NCBI RefSeq assembly: GCF_015234215.1
Contig: NZ_JADEKP010000001.1
Coordinates: 1,240,001 to 1,304,000 of the forward strand
Source of the DNA: Clostridium chrysemydis
GTDB lineage: Bacteria > Bacillota > Clostridia > Clostridiales > Clostridiaceae
Direction: 5' to 3'
Length of the DNA: 64,000 nt
A model generated the notes under the pieces. That model was not told where the DNA came from. It saw nothing but the letters and a program-made list of their open reading frames with translations, and made no database searches. Positions 9,368 to 17,780 of this stretch are shown here, one piece after another. The translations under genes and the position numbers were made by a program. The first letter of the stretch is position 1; each line of letters opens with the position of its first letter.

Positions 9368-10183
9368 ATGGTACATACATCTGCTTGTCCCTATTGCGAT
9401 TCAAAACACTTTATTAAATACGGGAAATATAGGAATGTCCAAAGATATCAATGTAAGGATTGTCTTAAAACTTTTAACGAAGGAACTGGACTCATCTGGC
9501 ATAACACTAGAAAGAGCGTAGAACTTTGGGATAAATACACTCGTCTTATGCTATCTGGTTCTACTATTAGAGATTGTGCAGATAGACTAAATATTTGTAT
9601 AGAAACATCTTTTAGATGGCGCCACAAGATACTAAAACATATAGAAACTTATACAGATTCCAGAAGAACTCATGTAGTTACAGCTATGAGACATACTAAG
9701 TTTTTAGAAAACTTTAAAGGACAAAAGACTCCCCCGGTTTGCACTATTTCTAAAAGAAAAAACATCTTTGTAGCTACTACTATCAATAAAAATAATTACT
9801 CTCTAGCTAAGATATCCTTTGATTCTATGAGCCCTACAAAAGAATCTATAGAGAATTTATTAAATGAGTTTAATCCTGTATTCAACACTTATTTTTTACC
9901 AGGAAAAGATAGGTTTTCTTACCTTGTATCAAAGAAGTTAAACTATACCCTTCATAAAAAGGAAGAATTAGAGATTTCTAGAGAAGAAAGTGAAATTTTA
10001 CTTAGTAATTGTTCTAATTTTATATTGAATTTAAGAAGATGGCTTAGAAAATTTAGAAGCGTCGCTACAAAATATCTTCAAGTTTATTTGAATTGGTTTG
10101 TTTACATTTACGAAGGATCCTATGAAAAACATACTATTTTATCTAATCTTATAAGCTCAATTTTTTGTGTGAAAGTGCTTTAA
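9368..10183 (+). CDS. IS1595-family-like transposase, catalytic residues apparently lost (copy 1)
   Basis: The 271-residue protein starts with a zinc ribbon (CPYC...CKDC), a TFNEGTG linker and a helix-turn-helix with RDCADRLNI and SFRWRHKIL. It ends with WLRKFRSVATKYLQVYLNWF. That is the domain order of ISXO2/IS1595 transposases. However, where the family has its first catalytic Asp-Glu (DExYF..S.KG), this protein reads RHTKFLENFKG, and the second Asp position reads LPGKDRFSY. By eye alignment the DDE/N triad is missing. The start is ATG 9368 after GAGGTGA; an upstream in-frame ATG at 9317 has no such site. Copy 2 is about 97 percent identical in protein. Confidence 0.72.
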   Translation: MVHTSACPYCDSKHFIKYGKYRNVQRYQCKDCLKTFNEGTGLIWHNTRKSVELWDKYTRLMLSGSTIRDCADRLNICIETSFRWRHKILKHIETYTDSRRTHVVTAMRHTKFLENFKGQKTPPVCTISKRKNIFVATTINKNNYSLAKISFDSMSPTKESIENLLNEFNPVFNTYFLPGKDRFSYLVSKKLNYTLHKKEELEISREESEILLSNCSNFILNLRRWLRKFRSVATKYLQVYLNWFVYIYEGSYEKHTILSNLISSIFCVKVL

Positions 10184-10225
10184 TTTTTATTATAAATTAG
10201 TCCTAATAGAACTCTACTTTAATAG

Positions 10226-10341
10226 CTTGTCCTTGGTTAATTTACTTGTCTACTTTTATCTTTTTTAGATACCTTGTCTTATTGATTTATACTTGTCCAA
10301 AATTTCATAAATTTATAAGAATATAGCGAAAATCCCTTGTA
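10226..10341 (+). repeat. Spaced CTTGTC motifs in the tail of element copy 1
   Basis: CTTGTC occurs at 10226, 10245, 10273 and 10292, with CTTGTA at 10336. The start-to-start spacings are 19, 28, 19 and 44 bases, and exactly the same spacings occur in copy 2. Direct motifs at helical-turn-like intervals suggest protein binding sites, possibly for the adjacent zinc-ribbon/HTH protein; this is inference. Confidence 0.55.
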
Positions 10342-10453
10342 CCAATAATATCTCGTAACATTTCTGTAGGAAAATCTGCATTTTTATTTTTTATTATATA
10401 CCTCTACTCACTAATTTCTCCTTTTGTATTATTTAAAATTTCTTGCTATACAT

Positions 10454-10485
10454 AAAAAAGAGACTACCTTTTACGGTAATCTCTA
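10454..10485 (-). terminator. Intrinsic terminator of glyA
   Basis: On the minus strand AGAGATTACC (10484-10475) pairs with GGTAGTCTCT (10468-10459), with one G-U pair, followed by a T run. It lies just after the glyA stop at 10490. Confidence 0.88.
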
Positions 10486-10489
10486 AAAC

Positions 10490-11725
10490 TTACTTATACA
10501 TTCTATGTTTTGAACTTAGTTTTAATACTCTTTCTCTTAATGCGTCTAAGTTTTCTTCACGAGTTTCTATAACATCATTTATAATGCTTGCGATTTCTTT
10601 CATATCTTCAGCATTGTACCCTTTAGTTGTTATAGCTGCTGTCCCAATTCTAACACCTGAAGTTACAAATGGACTCCTCTTCTCATCTGGAATACTATTT
10701 TTATTTAAAGTAACACCAACTTTATCTAAAAGTTGTTCTGCTTCCTTACCAGTAATGTCTTTGTTAGTTAAATCAACTAATATTAAATGGTTATCAGTTC
10801 CGCTTGAAACTAATTTAAATCCATGCTTTATTAATTCCTCTCCTAGTACCTTACAGTTTAAAATTACGTTTTCCATATAAGTTTTAAATTCAGGCTCTAA
10901 AGCTTCTTTAAAACAAACTGCTTTCCCTGCAATAACGTGCATTAAAGGTCCGCCTTGGATTCCTGGGAAAATATTTTTATCTAAATCTTTAGCAAATTTT
11001 TCTTTACATAAAATTAATCCACCTCTTGGGCCTCTTAAAGTTTTATGAGTAGTTGAAGTTACAAAGTCAGCATAAGGAACTGGTGATTCATGCACTCCTG
11101 CTGCAACAAGACCTGCAATATGTGCCATATCAACCATAAGGTATGCCCCTACTTCATCTGCTATTTCTTTAAATCTTTTAAAATCTAACTTTCTTGCATA
11201 TGCACTAGCACCTGCAACTATAAGTTTAGGCTTGCATTCTAATGCGATTTTTCTTACATTTTCATAATCAATTACTTCTGTTTCTTTATCTACACCATAT
11301 GAAACAAAGTTAAATAATTTCCCTGAGAAATTAACTCCTGAACCGTGAGTTAAGTGACCTCCGTGGCTTAAATCCATTCCTAAAACAGTATCACCTGGCT
11401 CTAAAATCGTGAAATAAACTGCCATATTTGCTTGAGAACCTGAGTGAGGTTGTACATTTGCATGTTCTGCGTTAAATAATTTACAAGCTCTGTCTCTTGC
11501 TATATCTTCTATTTTGTCTACTACGTAACATCCACCATAATATCTTTTAGCTGGATATCCTTCAGCATACTTATTAGTAAGGTATGATCCCATAGCTTCC
11601 ATTACAGCTTCGCTTGTAAAATTCTCTGAGGCTATAAGTTCTATTCCCTCTTCTTGTCTCTCTACTTCCTCTTCAATAAGGTCGTATATTTTTACGTCTG
11701 TCTTTTTTAAATTGTCAAAATTCAT
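10490..11725 (-). CDS. glyA: Serine hydroxymethyltransferase
   Basis: This full-length 411-residue SHMT has the N-terminal [11 protein letters not shown] motif, the [15 protein letters not shown] tetrahydrofolate/PLP region, [21 protein letters not shown] and the Schiff-base lysine in [13 protein letters not shown] near residue 226. It converts serine and tetrahydrofolate to glycine and 5,10-methylene-tetrahydrofolate, the main cytoplasmic source of one-carbon units, acting as a PLP homodimer. It is a single-gene unit with its own terminator, divergent from the threonine/serine exporter genes at 11923-13154. That placement fits serine/glycine homeostasis, although shared regulation is not shown. 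No glycine riboswitch is seen upstream. Confidence 0.97.
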   Translation of the reverse strand: MNFDNLKKTDVKIYDLIEEEVERQEEGIELIASENFTSEAVMEAMGSYLTNKYAEGYPAKRYYGGCYVVDKIEDIARDRACKLFNAEHANVQPHSGSQANMAVYFTILEPGDTVLGMDLSHGGHLTHGSGVNFSGKLFNFVSYGVDKETEVIDYENVRKIALECKPKLIVAGASAYARKLDFKRFKEIADEVGAYLMVDMAHIAGLVAAGVHESPVPYADFVTSTTHKTLRGPRGGLILCKEKFAKDLDKNIFPGIQGGPLMHVIAGKAVCFKEALEPEFKTYMENVILNCKVLGEELIKHGFKLVSSGTDNHLILVDLTNKDITGKEAEQLLDKVGVTLNKNSIPDEKRSPFVTSGVRIGTAAITTKGYNAEDMKEIASIINDVIETREENLDALRERVLKLSSKHRMYK

Positions 11726-11922
11726 AATAACACCCCTATTTTAATTATTTATAACAAATTATAGTTATCCCACTTAAGAATTACAATGATTTTTTTATAA
11801 ATTATTAAATAAATTATTATAAAAAGATAAATTCCGTCACTCACGCACATTCAATTAATGTTTGTATCAAATCTATATGTTATAATGTTATATAAGATTT
11901 TTTTAGAATTGAGGTGGTTACT

Positions 11923-12690
11923 TTGGATATAGATAGATTACTTCATCTTGCAACTAGAGCAGGTAGCATAATGTTAAGTAGCGGTGGAGAGACTTATAGA
12001 GTTGAAGAAACTATAAATAGGATTTGCTTATCTTATGGAGTTGATTATGCAGATAGCTTTGTTACACCTACTGGTATTGTAGTGTCTGTTTCTAAAGATT
12101 ACAAAACATATTCTCTAGTTAAAAGAGTTAAAGTACGTGGAACTAATTTAAATAAAATAGAACTTATAAATAACCTTTCAAGAAAAATCACAACTAAACC
12201 ACTATCCTTTGAAGAAATTGAAGATGAGTTAATACAAATAGAAAGTACAAATAGATATTCTATGGCTACTACTATATTTTTCTCTGGTTTAGCTGGAGGC
12301 GCATTTACAACTTTATTTAATGGAAACTTTAGAGATATAATCTCAGCTTTTTTAATAGGAGGACTTATAAAATATTTAGGAATCACATTTAGCAAGATGG
12401 GAATAAACGAATTTTTTATTAATAGTATTTGTGCTGCAATTGCATCATTACTTGCTATAATATTCTTTAAATTTGGAGTTATACTAGGAGTCGACGAAAC
12501 TATAATAGGTTCTATAATGCTTCTTGTCCCTGGACTTTCAATAACAAATGCAATTCGTGACACAATAGCAGGCGACTTTTTATCTGGAATAACTAAGGGT
12601 TTTGAAGCTTTTTTAATTGCTGTTTCTATAGCGTGTGGAACTGGTGCTGTACTTAGTGTATGGTTAAATTACTTTGGAGGTAGCTTATAA
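11923..12690 (+). CDS. Threonine/serine exporter, N-terminal subunit (ThrE N / DUF1212, YjjP-like)
   Basis: The N-terminal soluble part contains the DUF1212 signature SSGGETYRVEETI and is followed by five hydrophobic segments, with PGLSITNAIRD in the membrane part. In Corynebacterium ThrE is one protein; here it is split in two, as in many Bacillota. I place the start at the TTG at 11923, five bases after GAGGTGG (11911-11917). The GTG at 11914 lies inside that ribosome binding site. The stop overlaps the next gene by one base, so the two subunits are translationally coupled. Substrate (threonine, serine or another small metabolite) is inferred from family only. Confidence 0.85.
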   Translation: MDIDRLLHLATRAGSIMLSSGGETYRVEETINRICLSYGVDYADSFVTPTGIVVSVSKDYKTYSLVKRVKVRGTNLNKIELINNLSRKITTKPLSFEEIEDELIQIESTNRYSMATTIFFSGLAGGAFTTLFNGNFRDIISAFLIGGLIKYLGITFSKMGINEFFINSICAAIASLLAIIFFKFGVILGVDETIIGSIMLLVPGLSITNAIRDTIAGDFLSGITKGFEAFLIAVSIACGTGAVLSVWLNYFGGSL

Positions 12691-13154
12691 TGATTACAGA
12701 AACTTTATGTTCTTTAGTTGCAACCTTCGGGTTTGCAATTATTTTTAATATACAAGGTAGAAACCTTATATTTACAACTATAGGTGGTGGAATAGCTTGG
12801 TTTATCTATTCACTTGGATTAAAACTTGGCTTCTCAAACGTTGCTTCACTTTTTGCTTCTTCTGTATGCTTTAGTATTTATTCAGAAGTACTTGCAAGAA
12901 AGCTTAAAACACCAGTTACAACTTTGGTTGTTTGTGCACTACTTCCACTAGTTCCAGGTGCTGGGATGTATTACACAATGTATTCAGCTGTAAGCGGTGA
13001 TGTATCAAAAGCTCTTGAACTTGGATTAAACACTCTAGCAAGTGCTGGTACTTTAGCCCTTGGTGTTATGTTCGTTTCTACAATAACAAGGCAGTACTAT
13101 TTAGCTAAAACAAAGAGACTTCTAAAAAAAGATAGATTAAACGGTAAAAAATAA
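12690..13154 (+). CDS. Threonine/serine exporter, C-terminal subunit (DUF3815, YjjB-like)
   Basis: The 154-residue protein has four to five membrane segments with the conserved LVPGAGMYYTMY motif, corresponding to the C-terminal membrane half of ThrE. It would pair with the product of the gene directly upstream to form one exporter. A lysine/arginine-rich tail (KTKRLLKKDRLNGKK) faces the cytoplasm. The ATG overlaps the upstream stop by one base, and a terminator follows. Confidence 0.85.
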   Translation: MITETLCSLVATFGFAIIFNIQGRNLIFTTIGGGIAWFIYSLGLKLGFSNVASLFASSVCFSIYSEVLARKLKTPVTTLVVCALLPLVPGAGMYYTMYSAVSGDVSKALELGLNTLASAGTLALGVMFVSTITRQYYLAKTKRLLKKDRLNGKK

Positions 13155-13157
13155 AAA

Positions 13158-13199
13158 GCACACATGTGAATATAATTTATTTTCACATGTGTGTCTTTA
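13158..13199. terminator. Bidirectional intrinsic terminator
   Basis: A 12-bp stem pairs CACACATGTGAA with TTCACATGTGTG, with an AT-rich loop, between the convergent exporter and glycosyltransferase genes. A-rich sequence flanks the left and T-rich sequence the right. Confidence 0.88.
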
Positions 13200-13200
13200 T

Positions 13201-14199
13201 TTAACTTATAATCTGTGATAAATAAAATAATTCATCTTTAAATTTCTTTATATCTATAAACTCATCAAATGCACTTGATGGATAAATAATATTTTCTCTT
13301 TTTTCTAAATAAGAAAGGAGACTATCATATGATTTTTTAAACTCACCCTTATCCCTATAAAGAAGTGTCTTCATAAAATATAAATCCTTAAATTCCTTAT
13401 ATACCTTTAACCACTTACTTATAAACATTTCTTCTTCATCAAAACACTTAAGCATATGAAGTGCTTTAACTTTATTTATTATAAGTCTTGGTAGTTCCTC
13501 AATCCAATCTCCACAATCGCATTTTAAAAGAGATATGTTATACATCTCAAGGGCTTTTTTAAAGTTATTAAGCCTTCCATACTCGTTTCCAAGCTTAAAA
13601 TAGTATTCTCCATCTCTTTCTTTATTATTAATTGAATTAAATATCTTTAAATTTCTAGAAACTTTACTTTCTAAATTAACTATATTTTTATCATTACCAA
13701 AATGCTTTATTTCTAATGTTGTATAATTTATTTTTTCTCGCCCAAAGGTATTTATTATAGATTTTAAAGGACTCTCCCCAATTTTCCCACTAAAGAATAT
13801 ACCTCTATCCTTTTTTATTAATCTAATATCATTAACGGCGCTTCTCTTAACTCTATCTAAAATCCCACTTACTCTAAAACTTACAGCTACATATTCATCT
13901 TCTATTACATTTTTTAAATTTTCCGAACTAAACTTATCTAACTCCTCATCACAATCTAAAAATAGCACCCACTCTGAGTTTGCTTTTGATATTCCAAAGT
14001 TTCTTATCTTTGAAAAGTCATTTTCAAAATTCATTTTAAATACATTATCTGTAAATGTTTTTGCTATTTCAATCGTTCTATCTTTAGAACCTGTATCTAC
14101 AACTACAATTTCATCTACATAATCTTTAGCACTATTTATGGCATTAGAAATTAGTTTTTCTTCATCCTTAGCTATTATACAAAGACTGATTTTACCCAT
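13201..14199 (-). CDS. Family 2 glycosyltransferase with C-terminal TPR-like region
   Basis: Residues 1-95 form a GT-A nucleotide-sugar binding fold: SLCIIAKDEEKLI, VDEIVVVDTGSKDRT and the metal-binding DxD-like LFLDCDEEL. Residues from about 185 (GEYYFKLGNEYGRLNNFKKALEMY) form tetratricopeptide-like helices, an arrangement found in clostridial GT2 proteins of the SunS/tetratricopeptide glycosyltransferase group. Such enzymes transfer sugars to peptides, proteins or polysaccharides in the cytoplasm; no acceptor gene is adjacent. It is a single gene with GGAGGGG upstream of its ATG. Confidence 0.85.
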   Translation of the reverse strand: MGKISLCIIAKDEEKLISNAINSAKDYVDEIVVVDTGSKDRTIEIAKTFTDNVFKMNFENDFSKIRNFGISKANSEWVLFLDCDEELDKFSSENLKNVIEDEYVAVSFRVSGILDRVKRSAVNDIRLIKKDRGIFFSGKIGESPLKSIINTFGREKINYTTLEIKHFGNDKNIVNLESKVSRNLKIFNSINNKERDGEYYFKLGNEYGRLNNFKKALEMYNISLLKCDCGDWIEELPRLIINKVKALHMLKCFDEEEMFISKWLKVYKEFKDLYFMKTLLYRDKGEFKKSYDSLLSYLEKRENIIYPSSAFDEFIDIKKFKDELFYLSQIIS

Positions 14200-14360
14200 A
14201 TCTTCCCCTCCTTAACATAAGTATATTGATGTAATTATATATTTATGCTAAAAGAGAATAATTAAAATAAAAGTATTACATTTTCTAACTTTAAGTTAAA
14301 TTTTAGATGTTATCTAAAATTTATAGAGTTTAAAATATATCTTTTATATGTTTAGTTCGC

Positions 14361-14425
14361 AAAAAAAGCTACCTAAATGAATTTCCCTTAAAACCCTTAA
14401 GTGATTAATTCAAAATTAGGTAGCT
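14361..14425 (-). terminator. Intrinsic terminator of the lysine-riboswitch permease gene
   Basis: AGCTACCTAA at one arm (14425-14416 read on the minus strand) pairs with TTAGGTAGCT (14377-14368), enclosing a ~38-base loop with its own TTAAGGG/CCCTTAA pairing, and is followed by seven T residues. Confidence 0.8.
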
Positions 14426-14431
14426 AATCTT

Positions 14432-15772
14432 TTAAATAATATCTGTGTTTTGTGTATCTAATTTATTCTTGTGGTAGTTAAATATATAAAATGGTACGCC
14501 GATTAACATAAGGATGAATCCCCACATTACTGTTTCTGCACCAGATCCATAAATAGTCCAAACAGAATAAATAAATGCTAATAAAGGTATAAATGCTCTC
14601 TTTACGAATATTCCAAAGTTAAACTTCTCACCTTTTTTAAACATTAGCATTATTTCAGCACAAGAAGTTAATAAATATATCGGTAAGAATGATAACGTAG
14701 CAAGTAATGTTATAAATGTAAATGCTGATACCATACTCTTTTGAAAATTCATAACTAATAATATATTAACTAAAACTGACCCTGCAATTAATGCGTTAGC
14801 TGGTGTTTTATGAACTGGGTGAAGTTTTCCAAAGAATTTTGGGAATACTCCATCTTCTCCTGCTGCAAAAGCAACACGAGCAGTTGATAAAAGCCAACCT
14901 ATAGTTGTACCTAAAATACAGATTACAACTGCAATTGTTATTGGTCTACCGATTGATGAACCTAAAATATTTGTTAATATATCAGTAAGCGGTGCTTGAC
15001 TTTGTGCAAGTTCAGCATTTGGCATAGCGCCCATACTTGCAACACTTATTAATATATAAACACAAGCTGCAATTATCATTCCGTAAATAGTACTCTTTTT
15101 AACGTTTTTCTCTGGATTTTTAATTTCACCTGCTGTAACACTTGCACTTTCTAGACCTACGAAAGCCCATAAAGTTGAAGTTGCTGCAAGAGGAATAGTA
15201 TTTAATCCTTTTCCAGTCGGTATCATAGGTGTTATGTTAGCCACATTAAAATGTAATAAAGCTACTACTACAAATATAGCAAAGAATGCAATTTTAAATA
15301 CAGTTGCTATAGTTTGAAGTTTACCTGCTTGTTTAACACCAACAATATTAATTATTGTGAAAATCCAAAGCATTGCACTTGAAAAGATAATTGAATATAG
15401 TGGATTTGATAAAGCTGGTATAACAGCTGCACTATAACTTGTAAGCGCTACTAAAATAGCTGCATTTCCAATCCATGAACCGTTCCAGTATAACCATGCA
15501 CATAAAAACCCTGCAAATTCTCCAAAAGCGTGTTTAGTATATTGGTAAGGACCTCCAGTAACTGTAAACTTTGATCCTAAATTAGCAAAGGATAACGCTA
15601 TAAGGATTGAACCTAATGATGTTATAACCCAAGCAATAATTGTTGCCATTGGCCCTGATAATTGCGCTAAGGTAGCTGGAAGCATAAATACTCCAGAACC
15701 TATCATGTTACCACAAACAAGCATGGTAGCCATAAACAGGCCAATTTCTTTTTTCAAATTTCTTTCTTCCAT
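14432..15772 (-). CDS. APC-family amino acid permease under lysine riboswitch, probable lysine transporter
   Basis: This 446-residue protein has about 12 membrane segments and the APC signature near the N-terminus (GNMIGSGVFMLP), then GGPYQYTKHAFG in segment 3 and FVGLESASVTAGEIKNP in segment 6, typical of the PotE/ArcD/CadB antiporter-like subgroup. The lysine riboswitch in its leader is the best evidence that the cargo is lysine or a lysine derivative. Whether it imports lysine or exchanges it (for example for cadaverine) cannot be read from sequence. It is a single-gene unit with AGGAGG before the ATG and a dedicated terminator. Confidence 0.87.
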   Translation of the reverse strand: MEERNLKKEIGLFMATMLVCGNMIGSGVFMLPATLAQLSGPMATIIAWVITSLGSILIALSFANLGSKFTVTGGPYQYTKHAFGEFAGFLCAWLYWNGSWIGNAAILVALTSYSAAVIPALSNPLYSIIFSSAMLWIFTIINIVGVKQAGKLQTIATVFKIAFFAIFVVVALLHFNVANITPMIPTGKGLNTIPLAATSTLWAFVGLESASVTAGEIKNPEKNVKKSTIYGMIIAACVYILISVASMGAMPNAELAQSQAPLTDILTNILGSSIGRPITIAVVICILGTTIGWLLSTARVAFAAGEDGVFPKFFGKLHPVHKTPANALIAGSVLVNILLVMNFQKSMVSAFTFITLLATLSFLPIYLLTSCAEIMLMFKKGEKFNFGIFVKRAFIPLLAFIYSVWTIYGSGAETVMWGFILMLIGVPFYIFNYHKNKLDTQNTDII

Positions 15773-15794
15773 TTTTTCCTCCTAAGATGTCTAG

Positions 15795-15827
15795 GGTAAA
15801 AAAATAACCCAAAGGCTAGTCTTTGAG
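15795..15827 (-). terminator. Expression-platform terminator of the lysine riboswitch
   Basis: On the minus strand CTCAAAG (15827-15821) pairs with CTTTGGG (15814-15808) and is followed by a U-rich run. It sits between the aptamer and the permease start, as expected for a lysine-induced transcription terminator. Confidence 0.85.
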
Positions 15828-15847
15828 CTTGAATTACAAACAACAAA

Positions 15848-16011
15848 GATAGCACTCCACAAATTTTTTTGTGACAGTCTTGCATATATTTTATACAAAA
15901 CCAGCGCATATTTTTAAAGCTTTATATACACACTTCGGCAACAATGCCTTTCATATTAATTCACTGCTGCTTTACTCCTTAATACTACTTTTCATTATTG
16001 CGACCTCTATC
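15848..16011 (-). promoter_or_regulatory. Lysine riboswitch (L-box) aptamer
   Basis: Read on the minus strand, the leader has the conserved L-box blocks in order: GATAGAGGTCGC, AAAAGTAG, AAGGAG, GAAAGGCATTG, GCCGAAGTG, CTGGTTTTG, GACTGTCAC and GTGGAGTGCTATC. The first and last blocks close the P1 helix (GATAG with CTATC). Lysine binding should stabilise P1 and allow the downstream terminator at 15795-15827 to form, switching off the permease gene. Confidence 0.94.
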
Positions 16012-16202
16012 TTACCCAATATTTAATTCTACTACGTAATTGTAACAAATCTCAGAAAAATGTCAAATAGTATTATTATTTGTCTATAAAATTGTTTTTT
16101 AATAAATTATCTATTTATCAATTATCCATATAATAATTTTATATATTGAAACTGTTTACAGTTTATTTATAATATACTTTTAATAATCTAGTCTTTTATA
16201 TA

Positions 16203-16769
16203 TTATACATTTTTTAGTATAGCTTTTAATTTATTACTTAATACCTTTTTTCTATATAAAATTTTATGATACGGGATATTTTTATTATGAGAAAAATTCT
16301 TAAGACTTCCTCTAGATTCATCTTTAATTAAATGCTTGCAAAGTTCTTTTTCTTCTAGATCTAATTTCTCTATAGAGTCTAGTATTCTTTGAACTTCCAT
16401 ATTTTCCATATAAATCTTTTCAATAGTCTCATCATCTTCTAGTAAATCTATTATCTCTAGCCCCTCTTCATTTGTTACATTTAAACTAGTTGTTTTTTTA
16501 TTTTCGTCGTTTTCCCTTCTACAAAGGTAGGCAAAGTTATTATTTAAAGCAAACTTTAAATAGGCCCCAAAAGAATTACTTTTCTCTTCATCAAATTCTT
16601 TTATAGCTTTTAAAATAGTTAATACCCCATATTGATATAAATCTTCAAAATCATACCCTACTATATACTTATACTTATTTAAATTTTTATATAAAAGTGG
16701 TTTATATTTATCGATAATAATATTTTTTGAAATTTCATCGTTTCTTTTTGCTTTTAAGATTAATTCCAT
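16203..16769 (-). CDS. RNA polymerase sigma-70-family factor (SigH/ECF-like)
   Basis: The 188-residue protein has a clear sigma region 2: IIDKYKPLLYKNLNKY, then YDFEDLYQYGVLTILKAIKEFD and FGAYLKFALNNNF, which bind the polymerase clamp and the -10 element. Region 4 is weak (LEEKELCKHLIKDE and a basic HKILYRKKVLSNKLK tail). It resembles small clostridial alternative sigma factors rather than the primary sigma. There is no adjacent anti-sigma gene, and the terminator upstream shows that it has its own promoter. The regulon is unknown. Confidence 0.75.
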   Translation of the reverse strand: MELILKAKRNDEISKNIIIDKYKPLLYKNLNKYKYIVGYDFEDLYQYGVLTILKAIKEFDEEKSNSFGAYLKFALNNNFAYLCRRENDENKKTTSLNVTNEEGLEIIDLLEDDETIEKIYMENMEVQRILDSIEKLDLEEKELCKHLIKDESRGSLKNFSHNKNIPYHKILYRKKVLSNKLKAILKNV

Positions 16770-16833
16770 ATCTTTTATTCCCCCCTTAACTAATCTCTAC
16801 ATATATTATATATGTAAAACTTAGCTAAAAGTA

Positions 16834-16861
16834 GAAAAAATACGAACAAATGTTCGTATTT
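16834..16861 (-). terminator. Intrinsic terminator of the potassium channel gene
   Basis: A near-perfect palindrome (AATACGAACA with TGTTCGTATT, two-base loop) is followed on the minus strand by a T run. It separates the channel gene from the sigma factor gene. Confidence 0.9.
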
Positions 16862-17614
16862 TTATTCTTCTTTTAAAAACTCAAAGAACTTTTTTAAAGT
16901 TTCTCGCTTTTCATCACTTAATTCAGTTATATCTAAATATACTTTTTTATCTTCCTCTTTTAAAGAATTATATCGGTTTTTCTTAAGACCGATTATGTAA
17001 GTTGATATAGTTGAAGTTAACATAGACAAAAATCCAATTCCAGATAACATTAACATTACAGCTATAAGTTTTCCTTCTGCTGTACTTGGACTTACATCTC
17101 CATATCCTACAGTAGTTAAGGTAACTAAACTTAACCAAAGAGCATCACTATAGCACTCTATATTTCCTTTACCCTTTTCGAAGAAATATATAGTAAAAGA
17201 ACCTAAAGCTGTTATAAACCCTGTAAAAATTATTAATTGAAGAAACCCTGTAGAAAATAAAAATACTTTCATATTATCTAAAATTCTAAGTATATAGGTT
17301 ACTACTCTAAGAAGTTTAAATATGCTTCCTAAACTGCTACTTATAAAAAACTGAAAAGGAATTAAAGCTATATAATCTATTTTATTTTTTCTTATAAATT
17401 TTAAAGGCTCTTTAACTAAAAAACATTTAATAATACCATCTATTAAAAAAATTATATAGATTATGTTATCAGCCCTTTCTAAAAATATAGATTGTGCGCC
17501 AGATAAACTTTTATTAAAATTTAAAAACACAACAAATACTGCTATAACGGATAAAAATCCTATGAATATATCGTAGATTATTTCGAAATTCTTATTTTTT
17601 ATAAACCCTTGCAT
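16862..17614 (-). CDS. Voltage-gated-type potassium channel protein
   Basis: The 250-residue protein has the K+ selectivity filter TLTTVGYGDVSP preceded by a pore helix (YSDALWLSLVTL) and followed by the last membrane helix and a charged cytoplasmic tail. Upstream are about five hydrophobic segments. One contains regularly spaced basic residues (FKLLRVVTYILRIL), an S4-like sensor, so this is a six-segment Kv-like channel rather than a two-segment KcsA type. No RCK domain is present. It is a single-gene unit. Confidence 0.88.
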   Translation of the reverse strand: MQGFIKNKNFEIIYDIFIGFLSVIAVFVVFLNFNKSLSGAQSIFLERADNIIYIIFLIDGIIKCFLVKEPLKFIRKNKIDYIALIPFQFFISSSLGSIFKLLRVVTYILRILDNMKVFLFSTGFLQLIIFTGFITALGSFTIYFFEKGKGNIECYSDALWLSLVTLTTVGYGDVSPSTAEGKLIAVMLMLSGIGFLSMLTSTISTYIIGLKKNRYNSLKEEDKKVYLDITELSDEKRETLKKFFEFLKEE

Positions 17615-17731
17615 TTAATTCACCATTTTTAACCCTAAATTAATTTATTAGTAAGTCACATTTATAATTTAATACATATAATATAGTGATTAAACCATTA
17701 GACCTCTTAAAATTAATATATCTCTTAAAAT

Positions 17732-17774
17732 AAAAAACACCGTAGGCTATTAACTTTAGCTTACGGTGTTTTTA
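17732..17774 (-). terminator. Intrinsic terminator of the NCS2 permease gene
   Basis: AACACCGTAAGC pairs with GCCTACGGTGTT around an AT-rich loop and is followed by a T run on the minus strand, immediately after the permease stop at 17781. Confidence 0.88.
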
Positions 17775-17780
17775 TAAAAT

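Larger units (their letters stand above)
9253..10410 (+). mobile_element. IS1595-like repeated element, copy 1
   Basis: About 1158 bases are shared with 25668-26823. Homology begins abruptly at TACA(G/A)CATTG and ends abruptly at CTCTACTCA. The shared unit contains a ~115-base leader, one gene and a ~225-base tail. The last 90 bases of both copies are identical, whereas the gene differs at about 6 percent of bases. I see no obvious target-site duplication. A weak inverted match (left TACAGCATTGTT, right TACAGAAATGTT read inward from 10369) may or may not be terminal repeats. It could be an insertion sequence or a duplicated domesticated gene. Confidence 0.75.

Noticed and set aside
10226-10341. 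Replication-origin iterons
   Set aside because: Only four to five short motifs occur, inside a repeated transposase-like element with no replication gene nearby.
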